Assembly (NCBI GenBank): GCA_038503035.1
Contig: JAVSML010024013.1
Span: forward strand, 1 to 64,000
DNA: 64,000 nucleotides
Origin: Crocodylus rhombifer
Lineage: Eukaryota > Chordata > Crocodylia > Crocodylidae
Direction: 5' to 3'
Position 1 is the first letter of the stretch; each line of letters begins with the position of its first letter. Below, in pieces: positions 1 to 10,812 of this stretch. The notes under the pieces were generated by a model, which worked only from the letters and a program-made list of their open reading frames with translations, was not told where the DNA came from and searched no databases. Position numbers and translations under genes: made by a program.

Positions 1-1163
1 TTTTTTTTTTTTAATGTTTGCTGTGTATATATTGATTATCTAAAACTATAGACAGGTACTACATTTGTAACATTAATTCCACTGCTATAACACTACCGAG
101 AGTGAGCATGCAGCTATTCAAGGTATTTGCAGCATCACAAAGATGATGAAAGCTCTACATGATGCATCTCGTTCAAAGAGGAACGTCTTTTGTAATGCTA
201 TGTGTAATGCCTGTAAAGTTAGAAGTAGTGCTACAAGGCCACTTTTGGACTCTCAGCATCCCACAGTCCTCCACTCTCCCTCTCTTCAGCTGATCAGTGG
301 AACCAGGCCCTGGCAGTTATGTTGGCCCCAGTAGCTCCATACCTGATAGATGGAGAGGGCCGGGGGTAGGCAAAGGGGGAAAGGTGGAGGGTTAGTGTTA
401 GGTTGAAGGAATTTCTGCCACTACTGTAAGGGCTGTGGCAGTGACGCTGTCTGGTAGTGGAGTAAGGAGAGTGGTCATCCTGCCACCCTGGCAGGCAGTG
501 GAAGGAGGAAGGGGGCTGTCTTCAGCACATGCTGCTTACCCAATCCCTTCCCCAGAAGGGGAGAACACAGGTTGTCACAGGTTGGGGGAAGGAGGGACTT
601 GATTCAGGGAGCCCCATATCACCACTGACTGGGGAGCTCATCCTGAGGTAACTTCATAGTTCTTTAGCCAGGGGGCTTGGAACATCTGTTTACTGCCATA
701 GAATTTGTAGTGCTAAAAAATGCTGAGGCATTTTGTAGCACTAAAAATGAATATTTGCCAATACAATAAGTCACAGGGTATTACTTCTGCTTTATGCTTT
801 TCTGGTTATGTGAACACAAGTTTGAAACAGGGAATATTCAGTGGCAAAAAAGAGAAGATAATCATTCATTTGTGGTTTGAATACTCAGAAGAATTATTAT
901 TCTAAAGGAAATCTCCTTTGGCTCAACTAATAGTCACCTGTGGTTTTGAAGATGAAGGAACAAGATTCTAGACCTAAGTCTCTAAGAATGTATGATCTTT
1001 CTGATGATTTACTATTCACAATTCTTGACAATGCATCTAGGATCTACTCTCACTACTCACTGGGGCAGAAACAGGCACTTGTCATCTGCTAAAATGCTAA
1101 GACAGGCATTGGTTTCTACTTCCAATAGATTGTAAAGTAACGGACTTTAAATTTGTAGCATTC
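1..1163. other. unannotated intronic DNA
   Basis: It begins with a 12-bp T run. Otherwise this is AT-rich to mixed sequence with only short chance open frames. I recognise no repeat or gene. Confidence 0.6.
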
Positions 1164-2322
1164 ATGGAATCAGAGAATCATAGAATCAATGAATCGGAAG
1201 GGACCTAGACAGATCATCTAGTCCGACCCCCCACCATGGGCAGGAAGGAGCGCTGAGGGTAGGAGGGGTCATAAGACCCCAGCCAGGTGCCCATTCAGTC
1301 TCCTCTTGAAGATCTCCAGGGAAGGTGACAGCACCACCTCTCTGGGAAGCCTATTTCAGGCTCTGGCCACCCTTACAGTGAAGTAGTTCCTCCTAATATC
1401 CAACCTAAACGTGTCCTCCCTCAGCTTGTGGCCATTGTTCCTGGTGACTCCAAGGGGGACCATGGTGAACAGACTTTCTCCTGGCCCCTGATAAAGTTGT
1501 AGGCAGCCACAAGATCCCCCTCTCAGTCTCCTCTTGTGGAGACTGAAGAGATTCAGGTCCCTCAGCCTCTCCTCATAGGGCTGGCCACGGAGGTCCTCAA
1601 CCATATGCGTGACCCTCCTCTGGACCCTCTCCAGGTTCTCTACGTCCTTCTTGAAGTGCGGCACCCAGAACTCAACACAGTACTCAAGCTGCAGCCTGAC
1701 CAGCGCCGCATAGAGGGGGAGCAAGACCTCTCTGGACCTGTTAGTGATGCCCCTGTGGATGAATGACAGGGTGCAGTTGGCTCTGCCTGTTGCTTCATTG
1801 CATTGGCGACTTATATTCATCCTGGAGTCAATCCTGACTCCAAGATTCCTCTCTGCCTCTGTGCTGCCGAGAGGATCAGCCCCTAACCTATAACCATAAT
1901 GCTGGTTTCCTCTCCCCAGGTGCAGCACCCTGCACTTGTCCTTGTTGAACTGCATCCTGTTCAGATCCACCCAATTCTCTAACCTATCCAGGTCTGCCTG
2001 GATGTGGTCCCTGCCTGCTGGTGTATTATTTTTACCCCACAGCTTGGTGTCATCAGTGAACTTGAACAGGGTGCTCGCCACACCCTCGTCCAGGTCGCTA
2101 ATGAAGATGTTGAACAGCACCGGTCCTAGGACTGAGCCCTGGGGAACTCTGCTGCCCACACCCTCCCAGGTCGACATCGTCCCATCCACTACCACCCTCT
2201 GGGTGCGCCCCTGCAGCCAGTTTGCCACCCATGTGACTGTGCATTCGTCAATGCCGCAGTCCCTCAGCTTGCCCACCAGAATTGGGTGGGACACTGTGTC
2301 AAATTGGGTGGGACACTGTCTG
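1164..2322 (-). mobile_element. CR1 LINE, 5'-truncated, long open ORF2 tail
   Basis: The 3' end of the element is at the low-coordinate side, with the CR1-type tail (tatgattctctgattcc on the minus strand) and the conserved block around GTCCCTTCCGATTC. The element is truncated in the RT domain near 2322. Its 5' edge carries a short tandem duplication of aattgggtgggacactgt at about 2281-2322. The ORF2 frame is open for 312 codons, which suggests a fairly young copy. Confidence 0.93.
1356..2294 (-). pseudogene. CR1 ORF2 reverse transcriptase, C-terminal part
   Basis: The 312-aa open frame covers the RT palm from SHPILVGKL through the PQGSVLGPVLFNIFISDL block, the catalytic box, the thumb region (LRLQLEYC-type block VRLQLEYCVEFW) and the end FRLDIRRNYFTVRVARA. 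The usual CR1 catalytic box FADD reads FTDD here (act gat gac), so both aspartates remain but the residue before them is changed. The endonuclease and the N-terminal RT are missing because of 5' truncation. It cannot make a complete ORF2 protein. The initiator Met is only the first in-frame ATG of the fragment. Confidence 0.92.
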
Positions 2323-2505
2323 CATTAGTAAGTTTAGGTAATTTTTTTTCAAGTATGCTTAACTTTACTCTTCCCTCTGTTCTGTATATAGTTGAACTTG
2401 TATTTTGGCTGATTTTAGTCATGGCTATACTCATGAAAGGATATTAAAACAGTGCCAGTAAAACTTTAAAAACTCTTTAAAAATTTTAAACATTTCTCAA
2501 ATGTT

Positions 2506-3018
2506 TGGTGAGGCTGCAGCTGGAGTACTGCATCCAGTTTTGTGTCATCTACTTCAGGAGGGATGTGGACAAGATTGAGAAAATCTAAAGGAGAGCCACC
2601 CCTATGATCAAAGGCCAAGAGGGCAAGCCTTACAAGAAGAGTCTGAGGGACGTTGGACTCTCAGGGGAGACTTGGTGGCAGCCTACAAGTATATAAAGGG
2701 GTCTGCATCAGGGCCTGGGAGAACAATTGTTCACCAGGGCTCCCCAAGGAATAACAAGGTCTAATGGCCACAAACCCCTGGAAGACTAATTTAGACTGGA
2801 CATAAGAAAAAACTTCTTTGTGGTCCGTGTGCCCAGGGTCTAGAACAGACTTCCCCCAGAAGTGGTGCAAGCACCTACCCTAGACTCATTCAAAGGTGTC
2901 TGGATGTTTATCTTCCTGGGATCATTTGACCCCAGCAGACTTCCTGCCTATGGCAGGGAGGTTGGACTTGATGATCTTGCGAGACCCCTTCCAGCCTGTA
3001 ATGTCTATGAAATCTATT
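2506..3018 (+). mobile_element. CR1 LINE 3' end
   Basis: It begins in the thumb region, translating near QLEYCIQF, and runs to the CR1 3' terminus with gttggacttgatgatctt and a final tctatgaaatctatt. The frame is broken by several stops and small deletions. It is oriented opposite to the CR1 that ends 180 bp upstream, so the two copies are arranged head to head. Confidence 0.9.
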
Positions 3019-3043
3019 AAAATAGCTCTTCTGTAAAAGTATA

Positions 3044-3082
3044 TGGGGGGAGGGTATGTGTGTGTGTATGCACACACACACC
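3044..3082. repeat. TG/CA microsatellite, self-complementary
   Basis: A gtgtgtgtgtatgcacacacacacc tract can fold on itself. It lies just after the CR1 3' end. Confidence 0.7.
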
Positions 3083-3570
3083 CTCATATATTTTTACAAA
3101 AGATCTATTTTAGAAATGTTTTTAAAAGTTTTTAAAGTATTTGATAGTGTGGTATAAAAGTTTAATTAGCACTGTCTCCATAAATCTATCTAAAATATTT
3201 ATAATATCTTTAACCAAATGATCTCAATGTATTTTTTAAAAGCAGGAAAAATATTACAGATTTTCCTGGAAAACTACAGTGTTACAAATTGATTTTCCTT
3301 GTAATCTCTGGTTTCCAGATAATCATAACTTTCTGGAACATGGTCTCTTTGGGACAAAACTTTACAGGCTTGATCTCAAACCAGAGGATTCATATTAGCA
3401 AAATATGTGAAAATTTAATATGATGTTGCTGTAGTTCACCTGTGTCATCAATCCACTCTACATATAATTGGACAATTAACTCTGATTATACCCTTGAAAG
3501 TGGCCGTTCCACCACCGTGATAGGGAAAAGTCATCTTCAAGTACCCAAATAATCAGTGCTTGCAGTGATT

Positions 3571-3820
3571 GGGTGTGTCTACATGTGCATTAATGAATTT
3601 TTCCTAATATGCATTAAATTTAGTACCTCCAGTGTAAGGTACTAAAATAATGCACTATAAACTACCATAGCATGCAGTAGTGCACATGCATGCTTTTTAG
3701 GCGATGCTTCATGCATAGTAGCCTGTTTTACTGTGCATTTGCTTCCAAGCATGGAGTTTTATGCTGCCCTTATATATATAATAGGCTACTGTGCACTAAA
3801 ACGCATATGTACAAGCACCC
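3571..3820 (+). mobile_element. Harbinger-like MITE (family A), 250 bp
   Basis: The left terminus GGGTGTGTCTACATGTGC and the right terminus GCATATGTACAAGCACCC are imperfect inverted repeats. The element is flanked by perfect 3-bp duplications ATT (3568-3570 and 3821-3823). It is related to the element at 23077-23331, which is in the opposite orientation. The inner part includes the ggtactaaa motif shared by both copies. It has no coding capacity. The 3-bp duplication suggests the PIF/Harbinger superfamily. Confidence 0.85.
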
Positions 3821-3823
3821 ATT

Positions 3824-4940
3824 TAGGGCATACACTGAGGAAGAGTTTAGTTCAAACTCAAACAGCTTCTCATTCCTTCTACTGAGACTGGTAAAGGTTC
3901 TGTGTCATTGTAGATTTGAGTGGGGTTTTGTTACTTATTTGTCCTAATGTTGTAAGATAGCAGAGAGACATTACATTCCCCTGCCATTTTATTCCCCAGT
4001 TGCAGTGGGGAATATTAACAATGAGAAATTAGTTCTCAAAAATGTCAGCTGCTAACTCCATTTTTTTTGCAAATTCATCAATAACATTTTTTATAAACTA
4101 GGTATATCTTTGTGAATTAAATGGTCCATATTTTCAAAAAAAAAAAATGATTGATTTGAAGTCTGTAGGGTCATAGGTATTTTCCAGACTTTGCTATAAA
4201 TGATCAGAATTATTAGATTCAGTGTTCTTCTTCACAGAAAAGACTGACACAGTATTGTGGTCTCCAGAACACAAAGGACTGCATCATGAATTTCTTCTCT
4301 CTTGCATGAATTGGGGGGGAACAGCACAGTAGAAGGTTGCAGGGAAGACAGACAGAGGTGGATATGTGAGAGAGAATACTCAGCAGTTGGCCCTGATACT
4401 GGATGATCTCCAGGCTGAGGAAGTGTTGTATTTTTGTTAATGTTTTTGCCTAGACTATTTTGGGTTCCAATCCATCACACTTGTGAATTACATGTGTACC
4501 TTTTGAGCCATCCCATCAGTTCACTGTGTCTTTACAGCATCAAGAACATTAAAAAACCCCCAAGAATATTGGTGTGAAAATACAGTCCAGACACAGCACG
4601 TAATTAGAGGAAGTGAAAAATACAAATTAGTATATAAAAACAAATGGTTTTAGAAGAAGCATTTCTGACATTGTAAGAAGCATGCAGCCACAATAAACAA
4701 ACAACTATAACATTGTTTGAGTATTCTTAAGGTTTTTAGGATGATTTCTTCCTGTAATCTTGCAATGTTGATTACCTTTTAACCTTCATTATCAATCCTT
4801 TCTCACTAGAAGTTCAGTATTTCATAGGAGTTAATATGTCGCAATATAGTTCTATAAGTGTGAAGAGCTTAACTCTGGTCTCATGTTAAAAGCAAAGTCC
4901 AGTCCACCCAGCTATAAGTAGAGGTCTGGATTTCATAGTC
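3824..4940. other. unannotated intronic DNA
   Basis: AT-rich sequence with an A run at about 4136-4148. I see no repeat family or gene. Confidence 0.55.
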
Positions 4941-4943
4941 AAA

Positions 4944-5241
4944 GGGCATGCCTATATCTGTGCTGGACTGTGCATTTGTTAGTGCACAGTCATTTAGTAC
5001 TTGCTTACTTAAGTACTAAATAACTGCACAGTAACTGGCGTTACTGCACAGTCCCAATGCCACGTGGGTTTTTCCCATGCTACGGTGCTGTAGCAGTGAG
5101 CTACTGCACAGTAGGTCATTGCTACTGTGCAATAGTATTGGTGTCATGATTAGTACCCAGTGATGCTATGTTATTGTAACAATAAGCTACAGTGACATAC
5201 CTTGTCAGTACAGCAATGTAGCATCTTGTGTAGACACACCC
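4944..5241. mobile_element. Harbinger-like MITE (family B), 298 bp
   Basis: The termini are GGGCATGCCTATATCTG and CTTGTGTAGACACACCC, imperfect inverted repeats. Flanking 3-bp duplications AAA (4941-4943, 5242-5244) are perfect. The interior repeats the words tactgcacagta and gctactgtgca several times. Related copies are at 31914-32100, 33219-33445 and 63700-63802. Confidence 0.85.
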
Positions 5242-5350
5242 AAAGGAAACTAATCATGATGCTACTTACATTTCTCCCTCACATGTGATTAGATACTTTG
5301 CAGGACAGATTCTGTAATATGCTGGAACAATGTAATTGCTTCATCTGACA

Positions 5351-5758
5351 TAGGGACCTACTGAATTCCTGGTAGAAGTAGACTGCGTGACTGTTCTTGC
5401 ATGTTCCCCCATATGCGGCTCACTGCTTCCCTGCCTCCCTCCACACTGCTGATTAGCAGAGGACCATACCACTCCCTCCTGATCAGCAGGGAAGCTAAAA
5501 CTGCAGTTTTAAACATAGTGCCATTTTTGCCTCCCTGCCAGTCAGCAGCAAACATCAGGGCTGTCTGGGGCCCCTCAGGAATTTAGTGGCAGGAAGCAAA
5601 AATGACACATTTAAAACTGCAGTTTCAGCTCCTCATTGATGTGGAGTGAGTCTCAAGTGGGGGTCCTCCACCAGTCAGCATGAGAGGGACATGGGGGAAC
5701 CTGCAAGATTAAAGGACCCACAACACACCACTTCTGCCATGAATTCCATAGATCCTTA
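5351..5758. mobile_element. MITE family C, copy 1 (~408 bp)
   Basis: It starts TAGGGACCTACTGAATTC and ends GAATTCCATAGATCCTTA, a near-perfect inverted repeat. It shares the whole interior with 45159-45589: tandem blocks such as ctgcagttttaaa and the motif gcctccctgc.cagtcagcagc. It is non-coding. The target duplication is unclear in this copy. Confidence 0.75.
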
Positions 5759-5972
5759 CACATTGTATACAAACTTTAAAATGATGTTTTTGTTTCCTTA
5801 ATTAATGCTTATTTAAATGATTTCCTTAATATCTCTGCTGCATGGTGTGGGGAATATGTAATAGGCGCGTCTACATGAGACACATTACTGCACAGTTGCC
5901 TAGTTTACTGTGCAGTAAGCACACACCTACACATATGTGCACTTACTGTGCAGTAAAAATCCTTAATCAGAA

Positions 5973-6010
5973 TTAAATTTGCCACCTGCAAATGCAGGTG
6001 GCAAATTTAA
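5973..6010. repeat. perfect 17-bp hairpin
   Basis: The arms TTAAATTTGCCACCTGC (5973-5989) and GCAGGTGGCAAATTTAA (5994-6010) are perfectly complementary around a 4-nt loop. It sits in the left subterminal region of the Harbinger-like element and may be a nested palindrome. Confidence 0.85.
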
Positions 6011-6519
6011 GTGTGATTAGTAACTGTGCAATAACGCATGTGTAGTTGGGACCTGTCAGCAAATTTGCTACTGGGTCTGCATAGCCACTTGGGGGCTGCC
6101 CCTGTGCAGCCTAGGAGCTTCTCCTGCTTCAAGACTCGGTTGTGTCTATGGCAGCTTCTATCTGCAGGCTATAAAAGGCTGTGTCTTCAGGGTCAGCAGC
6201 CTTCTGCAGCCTGGTGAAGCCTTTGTCCAGGCTTGCCAGTACCCAGGGTTACCTGCAGGTTGCTTCTGGCAGCAGGGCCAGCACCACCTGCTTGCTGCAC
6301 ACTCCCAGCAGCCTTTCCTGCTCCTGCAGATGCTGCAGGGCAGAGTCTCTGCCACAGCTTCCAGTCTCTTGGTGTGCCCCTGTGCTGGGTACTGCTGGCA
6401 GCTCGCCAGGGCCGGCCTCAGTGGGACAGCCATGCAGGGGCCCAGAGAACCAGCATGGGACCAAGCAGCATGGCCTCATCCTTGACATCCAGGCCCATCA
6501 CCATCCATGAGTTCACACC

Positions 6520-6725
6520 TGTGCCCTCCAACCAGGGCCCCAGCTGGAGTCAGAAGGAAGTTGGTGACCTTATGGCACTCTGGGGCAAGGCAGAGGTGCT
6601 GTGCCAGTTTTACAAGGGCAGGTGCTCCAGTCCCCACCTTTATGAGGCCCTGTAGGCCAGGATGTGTGACTGAGGGCACAACCGGTCAGTGAAGCAGTGA
6701 TGCATAAAGGTCAAGGTTTTGTGGG
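6520..6725 (+). pseudogene. broken Myb/SANT-like DNA-binding domain
   Basis: One frame reads GPSWSQKEVGDLMALWGK, then a short linker, HLYEAL, and after three stop codons GHNRSVKQ and IKVKVLWAQ. The order (tryptophan + E..DL..LWG, then LYEAL, then G..RS..Q...K.K.LWA) matches the Myb/SANT-like domain found in proteins encoded next to Harbinger transposases. Stops after YEAL, after RMCD and after SVKQ disable it. A proline- and serine-rich tail follows in another frame (about 6837-7106), as is usual for such proteins. It is not expressed as a protein now. Confidence 0.55.
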
Positions 6726-7797
6726 CACAGTGGGTGGCGGTGACTGCCCACAATCATCGCTCTGGCCATGCCTACAAGTCCATATCCTTTATGTGTCATC
6801 TGATCTCTGTGGTGCCCTGGGACCCAGGCCACAACTGTGCAGTTTATACCAGCACAGCCCCTGTCTTGCCCTGGCACTTCCAATGACACATCAGTGGAGG
6901 AGGGACCTTTGGACGTTCAGTGTTCTATCCCAAACAGGTTCCTGGCTGTTCCCTCCACCAGCAGCTCGGAGGCCTGCCCAGTGCCTGCCTCAGCAGCTGT
7001 GCAGCCCCAGGACCAGCCATGTCACCACCAGCCATCAGCAGCACCAGCTCCTCCCTGTGAGGTTGGGAGCCAGCCGGGTGCCTTCATGCCACACCCCATG
7101 GGCTAAGGCCACAGGCTACAGCCACACACCTTTGCCTACTGGGGGAACTACTCCAAGCTACCAGCCATGCCAGCCCTGGATACATGGTAAGCCCCACACT
7201 GGGAGGGAGCAGGGTCTGGAGCCATAACAGCAGGTGCTGCCAGGAGCCTGGCATGTCCCACCCTGGGAACAGGTCAGTGAAGGTAGGCTGGCTGCAGCTG
7301 GCACCCACCTGGCTCCAGGGGAGCATGCAGGGATGTGGGGTTCAGCCATCAGCTGCCTGGGCCCAGGCATGCCTACTCAACTTACCCTGGTCCCTAGGCA
7401 CCTGTGCATGGCCAACCACTGATATGAAGCTGGGCAGTGCAGGGCCTTTGGTGCAGAGCATCTTATCTGTGAAATGTTGCAAACACTCACAAAAAGCTTC
7501 TGATTCATGGCTTTTCAGGTCTAGCATCTGGACACAGGAGAGAGGCTGCTTCTCTGGCTTTCCCCCACCTCCTGCCACCGGGCTGTGCTCAGAGTGACTT
7601 GTCCAGCCCCACAGAGCTCAGCCTTAATGCACATTAATGCACCCATGTGTAGATGCATGCCTAAATTGCCTTAATGTGGCTGAGGCAAAGGCACATTAAG
7701 TTTAGGCACATAAATATATGTGTAGACATGCTTACTGTGTAGTAGGTTACTGCAGAGTAAATCTAGGTCAGAGTAAATGCATGTGTAGACATGCCTA

Positions 7798-9640
7798 ATG
7801 TTCCTTAGTTTTAACACCCCAAAATAAGACAAATAAGACACAAAATTCAAAGATTCTCCAGGGTGACCCTGAAAAGAAATGCTTAAGAATTCTTTTGAAA
7901 TAACAAATGGTTTATTACCGTTTCAGGAAAAGATTATTCTTTTGCAGTATTAGCATAAATGAAACCTTGACCTCTTTTGAAAATTAAATTTAAAAGGGAA
8001 GAAAAATGATAAAGAAACAGGAACCCAGAAAGAAGATATTGCTTGATACATAAAATAGAAAAATAATGACAGAAAAGCTGTCATTATATATCTTATTTTC
8101 ATTAACAGCCAGAGGGAATAGCATATAAATAATTGATTGATAAAGTGGGAGAGAGATTTTTCTGAACTAGGAAAGAGACAAATAACTTTATAGCTCAAAA
8201 CTCAACATTAGCAGAACAGTAGCATAAGAGGTAGACCCAGACTATTAATGTAGTAAAAGAAGCTCTGTTTGTGTGGTGGTATTATTACATTTTCTTTCAA
8301 AAAGGGCAGTCCTTAGTTTTATTTCATTTTTTGTCTCTCTTGATTACTTGACTTCCTTTGTAGGCTTTCTAGGAACAAGGAGACCACCCTCTAAGAAAAG
8401 TCTGACTGTGTTCTGAGTGGAAAATGGTACAGATTTCTAGAGGCAAACAAGGGAATTTTATAGTGGACAACAGTGGTTCCCATTCCTTTCCCTTCTTTTT
8501 ATTCTCTGTGATTTTTCCTGCTCCTTCCCATAGGCTCTCACATGTGTTGAGAAAGAGCTGAACCAACTCTCTTGCTTTCAAGTGTTTGAGAATGTAACTG
8601 GAGGCTGTGTTTATAGGGGTGGCAGTGGACCAGCTTCCTAAGGCAGGTTATTAATCACTTAGATCTACCTTTTAATCAACGATAAATGCACTCTATTTTC
8701 TTTCTCTGTACAGAGTTCTGTGAGTGTACCCGGAGCCTTACAAAGCACAATAATGATTCATGCTTTTAGCACTGCAGGGGAAGAGTATCAATGGAAAAAA
8801 TTATCATGCTTTTCTGAAAACATACTTTTCAATGTCTGTCTCTACCTTTCAGGTGACTACATGCAATGCAGATTAGAGTTGTTGGGTAGCAGCAGCGTTT
8901 TGGTTTGTTTAGCTTTGGAGTCCCAAAGTTCTGTTCACAAATATAAATATTTCCAAAGAGGTGTAAAGAAATAACAGTCCCCTCTCAGGAAGAGGTTCAT
9001 GAATTTCAGGTATTTCTTGAAATCCTTCAGTTAATCTTGGGGTACTGCAATGTCAGTTAATTCTAAATAAACTTTGGCTTCAAGCTTTTTGTGGTGCTGT
9101 TGAAAAGGAGTCTGCAAGGAACTTGAATATATTTGTTCCTTAAATATTCTCTTATCCATTGATCAAATTAATATTGAATTGTCTTGACCAGTTCAACAAA
9201 GAGGCAACAGTCATTTTTTCGCAGGTCAGAGAGGAAAGTCTATGCTGCTGCTGATGTTCATAAAATAGCTTACAGCTGCAAACAAAGGTCTCCACTCCAC
9301 TGTCAGCTGCACACAGAAGCCCCCTTTTACCTCTTGCACATTTAAGTATCTGAAAACACTTTTTTAACCAGCTGCAATGAATAAAATACTGCAGATGAAC
9401 CCTGTAGAACTAACTGTGAGACAAGCGTTCCATAAAATTTCTTGACTAACTGTTGCAACTGCCACTGGATCTACATTTCTTCTTCAGCAGAGAAAAGAGA
9501 AAGTTGCTATTTGCCTCCCCCTTATTACAACTTGGAGGACTAAAGGAGAGTTCATTTCAGGGGCTTTTGGTTATAAAAATCATGTTGACTGGGTCTTATC
9601 CCTCTCTAGCTTCTGTAGTGCAGGATCCAGATGCATTAAA
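7798..9640. other. unannotated intronic DNA
   Basis: AT-rich DNA without a recognisable repeat or exon. Only short chance open frames are present. Confidence 0.55.
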
Positions 9641-9649
9641 GAAACAAAG

Positions 9650-9893
9650 GCAGACATGTTTTTGTGGGTAAATTTGATATCTTTTATTAGACCAAATAAA
9701 TAGTTGGACAGATTTCCATTCCAAATTTGCCTCTGCCTGAAGAAGAATGTTTGTACCCGAAAGCTTGCAAAGAACATTTTTTTGAACTGTTTAGTTGTTC
9801 TAATAAAAGATATTGCATTTACCCAGAGAATTGTTTCTGCCTATGTCCTTAGGCCAACATGGCTATGACCAACACAGCTACCACCAACACCCT
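9650..9893 (+). mobile_element. Penelope-like terminal repeat in foldback arrangement
   Basis: A left arm (about 9650-9711, gggtaaatttgatatctttt) and a right arm (about 9783-9840, aaaagatattgcatttaccc) are inverted copies of the same terminal sequence, including tctaataaaagatat. Between them is CTGAAGA...GAAAGC, which resembles a hammerhead ribozyme core. The tail reads on to ggccaacatggctatgacc. In sauropsid genomes this type of sequence belongs to Penelope-like elements. No RT is attached. Confidence 0.6.
9735..9772 (+). ncRNA. hammerhead-ribozyme-like motif (degenerate)
   Basis: CTGAAGA at 9737-9743 fits the conserved CUGANGA box, and GAAA at 9759-9762 fits the second core box. The stem II stretch between them (AGAATGTTTGTACCC) is weakened, and stem III is the short GC-TT-GC. 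Penelope-like elements are known to carry hammerhead motifs in their terminal repeats. Self-cleavage by this copy is doubtful. Confidence 0.45.
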
Positions 9894-10239
9894 AAAATAT
9901 AGATAAACTAATTTGGATGTTCCCTAGAAAGTGATTAGCTCTGGAACGGTTGTCATGAAAATCATTATTGATAGTTTTTTACTGTTAGTACCACATTGAG
10001 AAGAATTGGCCTGTCTCTCTAAAATTTATTGTTTTGGCTGTTGGTCTTGTAAGCAAATTGAGATAATGTTGCATTAGTTTAAAATTCAAAGCTGAGCCCA
10101 GCCATAAGGCATAGAACCTTCATTTTAAACAAATCCTTTTGTTTCTTAAAATATGAGGGGTCAGAAGTATGCTAGAGAAAACACCTTGGTAAGCCACATG
10201 TAGAAAGTGATAAGTTACAATCCATTCTAACATAAGACA

Positions 10240-10812
10240 TCAATGTAAATCTTTTTCTTCGGCAATCCCTCACAGTTGAGAATGACTGTCTTCCATAATT
10301 GTTTTTTCTGTGTGTACAAAGATGGTTGAGGCCTATCTGGGATTAACAGACTCTACTGCAGTTTGAACATGTTTTTCCATGTAGGGTGTGTGGCACTGGA
10401 TTCTTGATTTGGTACACAACGTGCTGTTTCCTCCACTCCTGCTTTTCCATCTCCTGTGGCTGCTGTGAGGTTTCAAAGTGCTGAGATCCCTGCATCAGAC
10501 TCTTGCTCCATTTGTGGCAGTCCTGGGCAATATTCTTCAATGAGTTGACATCATTGTTGCATTTTTTTAAACTGGCCTTGAAGATGTTCCCAAAGTACTT
10601 TCTCTTCCTTCCTCTTGTGTGTACACACTGGCTGAACTGGGAGAATAAAATTTTCTTTGGGAGTCTAGAATCAGACATCTAGATGACATGGCCGGCCCAG
10701 CAAAGTTGATGTTACCAAGCAAAGTTGATCATCTTTACCTCAATACTCATGATATTTGTTTGCAGAAGGATGCTAATGTTGGTGTGTCTGTCTTCCTACC
10801 TCTTCAAAGTGT
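10240..10812 (-). mobile_element. APE-type LINE, ORF2 C-terminal fragment
   Basis: The minus strand encodes the end of a non-LTR reverse transcriptase protein. A broken part holds EDRHTNISILLQTN and LCWAGHVI. It is followed by a 111-aa open frame starting MSDSRLPKKILFSQF, with HTRGRKRKYFGNIFKASLKK, AQDCHKWSKSLMQGSQHFE and a CSNCSRVC zinc-knuckle-like end. This is the same protein type as the fragment at 62.6-63.65 kb. The exact LINE clade was not determined. Confidence 0.75.

Larger units (their letters stand above)
5862..7797 (+). mobile_element. Harbinger-like element with Myb/SANT-like cargo, 1.9 kb
   Basis: The left terminus TAGGCGCGTCTACATG and the right terminus CATGTGTAGACATGCCTA form an inverted repeat similar to the ends of the small MITEs nearby. 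The subterminal parts (5862-6056 and 7620-7797) are AT-rich and contain tactgtgcagta words. The centre (about 6056-7620) is GC-rich and holds a decayed coding region with a Myb/SANT-like motif. No DDE transposase was recognised. The target duplication is ambiguous (AT-rich TA-type flanks). Confidence 0.65.

Noticed and set aside
1936..2328. 130-codon + strand frame
   Set aside because: Shadow of the CR1 ORF2 frame on the minus strand.
6056..7620. CpG island or promoter
   Set aside because: The GC-rich segment lies between transposon termini and is poor in CpG by eye; it fits decayed coding cargo better than a promoter.
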